From the NCBI GenBank assembly GCA_050011155.1, contig JBEKJP010000028.1, positions 8,170-72,169 of the forward strand: 64,000 nt of DNA. Reading direction: 5' to 3'. Shown here piece by piece: positions 57,497 to 64,000 of this stretch (position 1 is the first letter of the stretch; each line of letters begins with the position of its first letter). A program made the translations under genes and the position numbers. The notes under the pieces are model-generated. The model searched no databases and was not told where the DNA came from. It worked only from the letters and a program-made list of their open reading frames with translations. Source of the stretch: Palsa-504 sp050011155 (lineage in GTDB: Bacteria; Actinomycetota; Actinomycetes; Streptosporangiales; Streptosporangiaceae).

Positions 57497-59027
57497 CCGC
57501 CGTCCCGACATCCTGCTCGTCATGGCCGACCAGATGGTGCCGTCCGCGCTGCCCTTCCACGGCAACCCGGTCACCAGAACCCCGGCGATGTCGTGGCTGG
57601 CCGAATCCGGCGTCGTCTTCGACGCGGCGTACACGGCCAGCCCGCTGTGCTCGCCCGCGCGGGCGTCCTTCATGACCGGCCTGCTGCCCTCGCGCACGCG
57701 CGTCTTCGACAACGCGGCCGAGTTCAGCTCGGTCATCCCCACGTTCGCCCACTACCTGCGCAGCGCCGGCTACCGGACCGTCCTGTCCGGCAAGATGCAC
57801 TTCTGCGGTCCCGACCAGCTGCACGGGTTCGAGGAGCGGCTCACCACCGACATCTACCCCGCGGACTACGGGTGGACGCCCGACTGGGACCGGCCGGACG
57901 ACCGGCCGACCTGGTACCACGACATGTCCTCGGTGCTCGAAGCCGGTCCCTGCGTCCGGTCCAACCAGCTCGATTTCGACGACGAGGTCGCGTTCGCCGC
58001 CGAGCGGTCGCTTTTCACCCACCTCCGTTCAGGTGACGAACGGCCTTTTTGTTACGTGGTCTCTTTCAGCCACCCGCACGACCCGTTCGCGATCTCGCGG
58101 AAGTGGTGGGACCTCTACCGCGACGACGACATCCCGATGCCCTCCTTCGGCTACGACGAGGCCTCGCTGCACCCGCACGAACGCCGCCTGCGGGCGGTCT
58201 GCGCGATGAACGGCACGGAGGTGACCGAGGAGCACATCCGGGCGTCCCGGCGGGCCTACTACGGCGCGATCTCCTACGTCGACGACCACATTTCCCGGCT
58301 GGCCGGCGTGCTCAGGGACACCGGCCGCCTGGACCGCACGGTCATCATCGTCACCAGCGACCACGGCGAGATGCTCGGCGAGCGCGGCGCCTGGTACAAG
58401 ATGAGCTTCTACGAAGGCTCCGCCCGGGTGCCGCTGATCGTGCGCGCCCCTCACCTGTTCGCGCCCGCCCGGGTGGCGGCCCCCGTCACCACCATGGACC
58501 TGCTGCCCACGCTGGCCGGCCTGGCGCACCCGGGCCGCCCGGCGGCCCTGGTCGGCCCGCTGGACGGGCAGAGCCTGCTGCCGCACCTGTCCGGCGCGCC
58601 GGACCGCGACGAGGTGGTCGCGGAGTACCTGGCCGAGGGCGCCATCGCGCCGATCGTGATGATCCGGCGCGGTCGCCACAAGTTCATCCACTCACCGGCC
58701 GACCCCGACCAGCTCTTCGACCTGGAATCCGACCCGGACGAGCGGATCAACCGGGCGGGCGACCCGGCGTCGGCCGGGCTGCTCAGCCGCTTCCGGCGCC
58801 AGGCCGCCGCCCGCTGGGACCTGGCCGCGCTGGACACCGAAGTCCGCCTCAGCCAGCGGCGGCGGCGCGCCGTGGCCGAGGCGCTCGGCACCGGCGCGCA
58901 GGCCCCGTGGGACTTCTCCCCGCCTTATGACGGCGCCCGGCGCTACATCCGCAACCACATGGACCTCGGCGACCTGGAGCAGCTGGCCCGGTTCCCGCCC
59001 GTGGGCGGACAGGCGCTGCCGGGCTAG
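57486..59027 (+). CDS. Sulfatase, choline-sulfatase-like
   Basis: 513 residues. The sulfatase signature LCSPARASFMTG is present; Cys55 in CSPAR is the residue converted to formylglycine by a maturation enzyme encoded elsewhere. Metal ligands appear in MADQ (Asp15) and TSDHGEMLGERGAWYKM. The protein resembles BetC-type choline sulfatases in length and in the SFSHPHDPFAISRKWWDLY segment, and the neighbouring carnitine genes favour that substrate. No signal peptide, so choline sulfate would first be imported, perhaps by the operon's ABC transporter. Confidence 0.85.
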   Translation: MPADRRPDILLVMADQMVPSALPFHGNPVTRTPAMSWLAESGVVFDAAYTASPLCSPARASFMTGLLPSRTRVFDNAAEFSSVIPTFAHYLRSAGYRTVLSGKMHFCGPDQLHGFEERLTTDIYPADYGWTPDWDRPDDRPTWYHDMSSVLEAGPCVRSNQLDFDDEVAFAAERSLFTHLRSGDERPFCYVVSFSHPHDPFAISRKWWDLYRDDDIPMPSFGYDEASLHPHERRLRAVCAMNGTEVTEEHIRASRRAYYGAISYVDDHISRLAGVLRDTGRLDRTVIIVTSDHGEMLGERGAWYKMSFYEGSARVPLIVRAPHLFAPARVAAPVTTMDLLPTLAGLAHPGRPAALVGPLDGQSLLPHLSGAPDRDEVVAEYLAEGAIAPIVMIRRGRHKFIHSPADPDQLFDLESDPDERINRAGDPASAGLLSRFRRQAAARWDLAALDTEVRLSQRRRRAVAEALGTGAQAPWDFSPPYDGARRYIRNHMDLGDLEQLARFPPVGGQALPG

Positions 59028-59108
59028 GCTGGCCTTCCGCCCGTACTCGCCCGCTCCTGGCGGCACGGGTGATGTCACAGCCGGAGGCGAGGACCGCAAC
59101 TAGAGGAC

Positions 59109-59699
59109 ATGAGCACTGAGGCACAAGCACCAGTGGGGATGACGCAGGACCGGCCGGTCGCGGTGACGGCGCGCGGACGGCCGCCGGGCTCGCGGGTCGA
59201 GGAATTCGAGCAGGTGTACCTGCGTAACGTCGATGTCCTCATGGGCTACTTCGCGCGCCGGTGCCGCGATCCGCAGACGGTCGCCGATCTCACCTCCGAG
59301 ACGTTCGTCCGGGCGGTGGACGGCTTCGCCAGGTTCGATCCCCGCCGGGGCTCGGACCGGGCGTGGCTGTTCGGCATCGCCACCCGGGTGTTCGCCCGCC
59401 ACTGCGAGCAGTCGGCGGCCGGCCGGGACGCGGCCGCGCGTCACGGCGGCTACCGGCCGCTCGACACCGACGAGATCGAGGAGCTCGCCGGGCGGATCGA
59501 CGCCGAGCGCGATGGCGCCGCGCTGATGCGGCGCTGCGCGCAGCTGCCCGCGGTCGAGCGGGCGGCGATCGAGCTCGTGGACCTGGAGGGGCTCACCCCG
59601 CAGGAGGCGGCGGTGGCCCTCGGCGTCTCCCGCGTCGCATTCCGGAAGCGGTTGTCCCGGGCGAGGTCCCGGCTGAGAAAAGGAGCATCAAGACAATGA
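59109..59699 (+). CDS. ECF-type RNA polymerase sigma factor
   Basis: 196 residues. Region 2 is at about 33-100 (YLRNVDVLMGYFARRCRDPQTVADLTSETFVRAVDGFARFDPRRGSDRAWLFGIATRVFARH) and region 4 at about 140-190 (LPAVERAAIELVDLEGLTPQEAAVALGVSRVAFRKRLSRARSRLR). An N-terminal ~30-residue tail is unusual. The overlapping downstream gene encodes a membrane-anchored protein rather than a recognisable zinc anti-sigma, so control may differ from the standard scheme. Confidence 0.9.
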   Translation: MSTEAQAPVGMTQDRPVAVTARGRPPGSRVEEFEQVYLRNVDVLMGYFARRCRDPQTVADLTSETFVRAVDGFARFDPRRGSDRAWLFGIATRVFARHCEQSAAGRDAAARHGGYRPLDTDEIEELAGRIDAERDGAALMRRCAQLPAVERAAIELVDLEGLTPQEAAVALGVSRVAFRKRLSRARSRLRKGASRQ

Positions 59700-60229
59700 C
59701 CAGGTTCACCGATCGTCTCTGGGACGATCTCGTCTCCGAACACGGGCCGGCGCTCGCGCTCGCCGCCCGCCCCGGACCGGACCGGACCCGTCACCCGCAT
59801 GTTCTCGCGGGCAGCACGCTCGCGCTGGCGGGCGCGGGCACCGCGCTCGCGCTCGGCCTGACCGCGACGGGCAGCACGCCGGCGTTTGCCGTCACGAAGA
59901 ACGCGGACGGCTCGGTGCTGGTGAATCTCAACCAGATCACCTCGCTGCCCCACGGGGGGAACGCCAAGCTCGCCGCCATGGGCGTTGGCGGTCTCATCAT
60001 CTCGATGGCGGGCGGGCCGGCTACCGTCAGCGGCCCGGTGACCTGCACGCGGGCGCCGGGTGCGACGGGGCCGGTCGTGAAGATCCTCGTGGGCAAGGAC
60101 GGCACGGAGGTCATCGCCCCGGGCACCACGGGGGGCAACACGGGCGTCGGCACCTGGCACCTGGCCTCCTGCCAGACCACGGGTCCCAGTACCGGCAACA
60201 CGGGCTCGGGCAACACAGGAGCCGGGTGA
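59696..60229 (+). CDS. Membrane-anchored protein, possible sigma-factor partner
   Basis: 177 residues from ATG 59696, overlapping the sigma stop (ATGA). A short cytosolic N-terminus (1-33) precedes one membrane segment (about 34-58), then an extracytoplasmic domain with a single disulfide candidate pair (VTCTRAP and LASCQTT) and a Thr/Gly-rich tail (TTGPSTGNTGSGNTGAG). The topology is that of an anti-sigma factor, but no zinc-binding HxxxCxxC motif is seen. The domain is otherwise unknown. Confidence 0.7.
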   Translation: MTRFTDRLWDDLVSEHGPALALAARPGPDRTRHPHVLAGSTLALAGAGTALALGLTATGSTPAFAVTKNADGSVLVNLNQITSLPHGGNAKLAAMGVGGLIISMAGGPATVSGPVTCTRAPGATGPVVKILVGKDGTEVIAPGTTGGNTGVGTWHLASCQTTGPSTGNTGSGNTGAG

Positions 60230-62361
60230 CTGATGACGGCGCGTGGTGGCCGTGGCCGCTCGTCGCGGCCGCGGCCGGATGGAACCTGTTCAGCCTGCGG
60301 GCGCTCACGTCCAGCGTCGCGTACCTCGACGACAGCTCGCTGCACGAGCAGATGGTGCGGTTCGCGACGGCGCGGCTGCGCGCCGGGCACCTCCCCCTCA
60401 CCAGCTGGTTCCCGTTCCTCGGGGCCGGGTCGCCGCAGTTCCTGCACTACCAGAGCCTGCCCGCGCTCCTGACCGGCGCGCTCGGCCTGCTGACCGGGCC
60501 CGACGCCGCGTTCCGGTGGACGCTGTACCTGCTGTTGTCGCTGTGGCCGGTCAGCGTCTACCTGTCGGCCCGCCTGTTCGGGGCGGGCCGGCCGGCCGCG
60601 GCCGCCGCCGCCGCGATGGCCCCGTTCCTGGTGAGCGCCACCGGGGTCGGCTACGAGCAGTACGCCTACGTGTGGACCGGGTTCGGCGTCTGGACGCAGC
60701 TGTGGGCGTCGTGGACGCTGCCGCTCGCGTGGGGCCTGAGCTGGCGGGCGATCCGCGACGGGCGCGGCTACACCGCGGCGGTCGTGCTGACCGCGCTCAC
60801 CGTCGCGCTGCACTTCGAGACCGGCTACCTCGCGCTCTCGGTGCTGCTCGTCTGGCCCTTCGTGGCCGGCCGGCCGCTCGCCGCCCGGTGGCGCCGGGCC
60901 GCGGTCCTCCTCGGCGGTTCGCTGCTCGCGTCGGCGTGGGTGATCGTCCCGCTCGTGCAGCAGCGCAGCTGGGCGGCCGTCAACGAGCCGCTGCAAGGCA
61001 GCGGGCTCGTGAACGGCTACGGCGCCCGGGTCGTGCTCGAGTGGCTGGTCTCGGGGCAGCTGCTCGACCTCGGCCGGCTGCCCGTCGTGACCGTGTTCGC
61101 GGCGCTCGGGCTCGCACTGGCGTGGCTGGCGTGGTCCGCGGACGCCGACGGCCGCGCCCTGCTGGCCGCGCTCGCGGTGTGCCTGCTGCTGGCGTCCGGC
61201 CGCACCACGTTCGGGTCCCTGGTCGACGTGATCCCCGGCAGCGCCGACCTGTTCTTCCGCCGCTTCACGATGGGCGTGCAGCTCGCCGCGCTGCTGCTGG
61301 CCGGCCGGGGAGCGGCCTGGCTGGCGGCTCGCTGCGCGCGGCTGCTCGAAGCCCGCGTCTCGTGCTGGCCTCGCGGCCTGTCCCTGGCGGGTGTGTTCAT
61401 CGCGGCGATCATGGTCCTCGCGCCCGCGTGGCTTCAGCTCGGCGCCTACGACCGTCACGACGGCGCCGCGATCGCGGCCCAGCGCCGCGCGGACGGCACC
61501 CAGGGAGCCGACGTCGACCGCCTCGTCGCGGTGATCGAACGCGACGGGGGAGGGCGGACCTACGCGGGGATGCCGTCGAACTGGGGCCAGGACTTCACCG
61601 TCGGGGCGGTGCCGGTGTTCAAGTACCTGGAGAGCCGCGACGTCGACGAGGTCGGCTACACCCTGCGGACGGCGTCGCTGATGACCGACCCGGAGTACTT
61701 CTTCGACGACCGCGACCCCTCCGGCTACCGGCTGTTCGGGATCCGCTACCTCATCCTTCCCGCCCGGGGCAAGCCGCCGGTGCCCGCGCGGCTGACGATG
61801 CGCTCCGGTCCCTACTGGCTGTGGACGATCGACGGCGCCGGGTACATCCAGGCCGGCCAGATCGCCGGCTCGATCCCGGCCAACCGGGCGGACGTGGGCG
61901 CCCGCAGCGTCCTGCTGCTTCACTCCGGGCTCGCCGCGCACGGCGCGTATCTCGCTGTCAGGTACGGGTCCGGCGGCGGGGACGGCGGGGACGGCCGCCT
62001 GCCGGCGGTGCGAAGCCAGCCCGCCGGCACGGTCAGCGCGGAACAGGCCGACCTCGGTGACGGCGAGGCCGCGGCGACGGTGCGGATGAGCCGCCCCGGA
62101 GTCGTCGTGCTCAGCGCCTCCTATGACCCCGGGTGGACGGCCACCGTGAACGGCCAGCAGCGGCCGACCCGGATGGTGGCCCCGGCGCTCGTCGCGGTCG
62201 ACGTCCCCGCGGGCACCGACCACGTAGTGTTCCGCTTCCACGGGTACGGCGACTACCCGGAGCTGCTCGCGCTGAGCGCCCTGGCCCTCACCATGGTCGC
62301 CGCCGCGCCCGTGTGCGCGCGGCGCGTGTCAGCCGGGATCGCCGCCAGGCAGCACCTTTGA
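60226..62361 (+). CDS. Large membrane protein, YfhO-like
   Basis: 711 residues from GTG 60226 (GTGA overlap). The first ~410 residues have about ten membrane segments; the remainder is extracytoplasmic. SYDPGWTATVNGQQRPTRMVAPALVAVDVPAGTDHVVFRF near the end is the C-terminal beta domain typical of YfhO-type proteins, and SSLHEQMVRFATARLRAGHLPLTSWFPFLGAG recalls GT-C glycosyltransferases. YfhO proteins are linked to glycosylation of teichoic acids or lipids. Operon position after an ECF sigma suggests cell-envelope response. Its last 33 bases overlap the convergent hydrolase gene. Confidence 0.82.
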   Translation: MTDDGAWWPWPLVAAAAGWNLFSLRALTSSVAYLDDSSLHEQMVRFATARLRAGHLPLTSWFPFLGAGSPQFLHYQSLPALLTGALGLLTGPDAAFRWTLYLLLSLWPVSVYLSARLFGAGRPAAAAAAAMAPFLVSATGVGYEQYAYVWTGFGVWTQLWASWTLPLAWGLSWRAIRDGRGYTAAVVLTALTVALHFETGYLALSVLLVWPFVAGRPLAARWRRAAVLLGGSLLASAWVIVPLVQQRSWAAVNEPLQGSGLVNGYGARVVLEWLVSGQLLDLGRLPVVTVFAALGLALAWLAWSADADGRALLAALAVCLLLASGRTTFGSLVDVIPGSADLFFRRFTMGVQLAALLLAGRGAAWLAARCARLLEARVSCWPRGLSLAGVFIAAIMVLAPAWLQLGAYDRHDGAAIAAQRRADGTQGADVDRLVAVIERDGGGRTYAGMPSNWGQDFTVGAVPVFKYLESRDVDEVGYTLRTASLMTDPEYFFDDRDPSGYRLFGIRYLILPARGKPPVPARLTMRSGPYWLWTIDGAGYIQAGQIAGSIPANRADVGARSVLLLHSGLAAHGAYLAVRYGSGGGDGGDGRLPAVRSQPAGTVSAEQADLGDGEAAATVRMSRPGVVVLSASYDPGWTATVNGQQRPTRMVAPALVAVDVPAGTDHVVFRFHGYGDYPELLALSALALTMVAAAPVCARRVSAGIAARQHL

Positions 62362-63288
62362 GGCCGGGGGAGAGGTGGCCTGGGCCTTGATGAAGGCGGC
62401 GATCCGGTCGTTCAGTTCGTCGATCCGGTTGAAGCCGCCGTGGCTGCCGGGGACGATGGCGACCTCCGCGTGCGGCATGAGGCTCCCCCGGGCGCGGGCT
62501 TCGGCCGGGGTGAGCAGGGCGCTGCGCGCGCCGGTGACCAGCAGGACCGGCACGTCGATCGCGCGGAGTTCGTCGTCGGTGAGGACGGCGGGGAACTTGG
62601 GCTCGGCGTGGTAGCCGCGGGTGCCGGCCCACATGAGCGTCATGAGCTCCGGCAGCAGCATGGTCGGGTTGTCCATCCAGCGGGCGAGGCGGCGGCGCAG
62701 CGGCATCGGGGTGAGGGTGGCCAGGCCACTGACGGACATCCACCACCAGAAGCGGGCGTCGAGCCTGGTGAGCCCGGCGGGGTCGAGCAGCGTGATGGAG
62801 GCGACCCGTGCGGGCGCGCGGATCGCCTGGTTCATGGCCATCCAGCCGCCGTAGGAGAAGCCCACCAGGTGCGCCGGGCGGTCGCTGAGCTTGCCCAGGA
62901 GCTCGTCCAGCCAGGCGGCGCACGAGGCCGGGGGAGTCATCAGGGCGCGCGGGACGCTGGGGTTGGCGTCGCCGGGCATGTCGATCCCGTAGACCGGGCC
63001 GTCCCCGGCGAGCGCCGCCACGTGCGGGTACCAGCTCGCGGCGTTGAACGCGCTGAGCAGCACGACCGGGTCTCCGCTCGGGTGCGGCCGGTAGGCGTGT
63101 ACATGTGTGGTCGCGGTCGCCGTCTCGACATCGAACTCCTCCCGCGGCTGCGGCCACAGCGCGAAGACCCGTTCGTAGGCGGCCATGAACTTCTCCCGCG
63201 CCGCCTCGCTCACCCACGATCCCGGCTCGCCCTCGGTCGCCAGGTCTGCCGCGCCGGTAATGCGCTTGATCCCGAGCATGTCTCTCAT
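62329..63288 (-). CDS. Alpha/beta hydrolase
   Basis: 319 residues, ATG 63288. The nucleophile elbow GFSYGG (with the sequence HLVGFSYGGWMAMNQA) and a late His in PGSHGGFNRIDE support a serine hydrolase fold; the conserved acid is probably in VTGARSAL/LTPAE. A ~60-residue N-terminal extension precedes the core. It is divergent from a TetR regulator and shares a 24-bp operator with it, so it is likely induced by its own substrate or a related lipophilic compound. Confidence 0.87.
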   Translation of the reverse strand: MRDMLGIKRITGAADLATEGEPGSWVSEAAREKFMAAYERVFALWPQPREEFDVETATATTHVHAYRPHPSGDPVVLLSAFNAASWYPHVAALAGDGPVYGIDMPGDANPSVPRALMTPPASCAAWLDELLGKLSDRPAHLVGFSYGGWMAMNQAIRAPARVASITLLDPAGLTRLDARFWWWMSVSGLATLTPMPLRRRLARWMDNPTMLLPELMTLMWAGTRGYHAEPKFPAVLTDDELRAIDVPVLLVTGARSALLTPAEARARGSLMPHAEVAIVPGSHGGFNRIDELNDRIAAFIKAQATSPPASKVLPGGDPG

Positions 63289-63299
63289 CCTCCCGCCGC

Positions 63300-63323
63300 T
63301 TTATGATACGAACGTATCATAAA
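63300..63323. promoter_or_regulatory. TetR operator between hydrolase and regulator genes
   Basis: Arms TTTATGATACG and CGTATCATAAA are perfect complements around a 2-bp AA centre, giving an almost perfect 24-bp palindrome. It starts 12 bp from the hydrolase ATG and lies 36 bp before the TetR start, so binding should repress both genes. Confidence 0.8.
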
Positions 63324-63358
63324 CGGATCGGCATGACCATGACAGGTACGGTGAGCTG

Positions 63359-64000
63359 GTGCCGAAACGGGTGGACCACGAGGAACGGCGGCGGCAGATC
63401 GCCGACGCGCTGGTGCGGACGGCCGCCAAGCGCGGGCTGCATGCCACCGGAATGCGCGAGGTCGCGGCCGAAGCCGGCGTATCCCTGCGGCTGGTCCAGT
63501 ACTACTTCGGCACCAAGGAAGAGCTCCTGCTCGCCGCCATGCAGCAGCTGGCCGCCCAGTTCGCCGAGCGGGGCATGACGCGGATCAGGCAGCTCAGAAA
63601 GGCGGACGGCCCGGCCAGCCCGCGCGACGTCATCGCCGCCATCTTGACCGAGGGGCTGCCCGCCGACGACGAGCGGCGCACCTTCACCGTCGTGTACACG
63701 GCCTACCTGGCGCTCTCGCTGACCGACCCGGCGCTGGCGATCAGTCCGCTGGCCCGGAACTCGACCGCAGTGATCGACGTGGTCGCCGCCCAGCTGCGGG
63801 CCGCCCAGGCGGCCGGCGACACGCCCGCCGACCTGGACCCGGACCTGGAGGCCTTCAGCCTGCTGACCATGTCCGCGGGCCTGGGCACGAGCATCCTCGG
63901 CGGCCATTCCTCAGTCGAGCAAGCCCAGGCCGTCATCGACTACCACCTGCGCCGCCTGTTCCCCGCACCGGAGCAATCGCCGCATGCCGCGCCAGGACCC
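63359..64000 (+). CDS. TetR-family regulator (truncated by window end)
   Basis: At least 214 codons from GTG 63359; no stop is reached before the window ends. HTH region at about 8-55: RRRQIADALVRTAAKRGLHATGMREVAAEAGVSLRLVQYYFGTKEELLLAAMQQ, typical of BetI-like TetR regulators with an LRLVQYYF recognition helix. The rest is a helical ligand domain. It likely represses the divergent hydrolase through the palindrome at 63300. Frames reading MTMTGTVSWCRN just upstream are out of phase and rejected. Confidence 0.87.
   Translation, partial: MPKRVDHEERRRQIADALVRTAAKRGLHATGMREVAAEAGVSLRLVQYYFGTKEELLLAAMQQLAAQFAERGMTRIRQLRKADGPASPRDVIAAILTEGLPADDERRTFTVVYTAYLALSLTDPALAISPLARNSTAVIDVVAAQLRAAQAAGDTPADLDPDLEAFSLLTMSAGLGTSILGGHSSVEQAQAVIDYHLRRLFPAPEQSPHAAPGP

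Overview
The window is chromosomal DNA from a high-GC actinomycete. GC is very high, third codon positions are almost always G or C, GTG and TTG starts are common, and genes overlap by ATGA or GTGA. Several families are restricted to, or typical of, Actinomycetota: RbpA next to a polyprenol-phosphate mannose synthase, a DUF397 protein beside a lone ATPase, a TSCPD protein, and DyP with encapsulin. Streptosporangiales or a relative is plausible, but I cannot place it further without comparison. I see no rRNA, convincing tRNA, CRISPR array, intact transposase or phage gene.

Layout. 0-4.6 kb: a MocR regulator divergent from a Cys/Met-type PLP enzyme and a two-domain acetyltransferase. 4.6-9.8 kb: a lysine fermentation-type cluster (kamA divergent from kdd-kamD-kamE-kal) that lacks the keto-acid cleavage enzyme kce. 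9.8-13.5 kb: assorted genes and several gene fragments. 14.3-25.7 kb: a housekeeping block (ppm1, rbpA, GDPD, RNA and DNA-type methyltransferases, adk-prs, oligopeptidase B, CorA) ending in a DyP peroxidase and encapsulin nanocompartment operon. 25.7-29 kb: a gene-poor island with a palindromic repeat, DnaA-box-like sequences, an orphan terminator, a P450 and gene remnants. 29-35.8 kb: a phosphotransferase with an unknown partner under a KstR-type operator, a PadR-controlled ABC exporter and a truncated haemoglobin. 36-42 kb: accessory DNA with three kinds of dispersed repeat, a TPP enzyme, a decayed secreted protein gene and an MFS transporter. 42-48 kb: membrane acyltransferase, a second phosphotransferase, and MerR- and TetR-controlled aldo/keto reductases.

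48-59 kb looks like one quaternary-amine catabolic locus: IclR regulator, L-carnitine dehydrogenase, a beta-keto acid cleavage enzyme (dehydrocarnitine to betainyl-CoA), a complete peptide/opine-type ABC importer with its two ATPases fused, and a choline-sulfatase-like enzyme. A hydrolase gene between the two carnitine genes has decayed to its first ~40 codons. 59-64 kb carries an ECF sigma factor operon with a YfhO-like membrane protein, then an alpha/beta hydrolase divergent from a TetR gene that runs off the window.

The most unusual signals are: a ~97-bp palindromic element present twice with compensatory base changes in its stem; a 17-19-bp motif present three times around the 37-42 kb modules; a KstR-consensus operator before an uncharacterised kinase pair; a DnaA-box-like cluster far from any dnaA; and an unusually high number of small gene remnants lying between intact genes.
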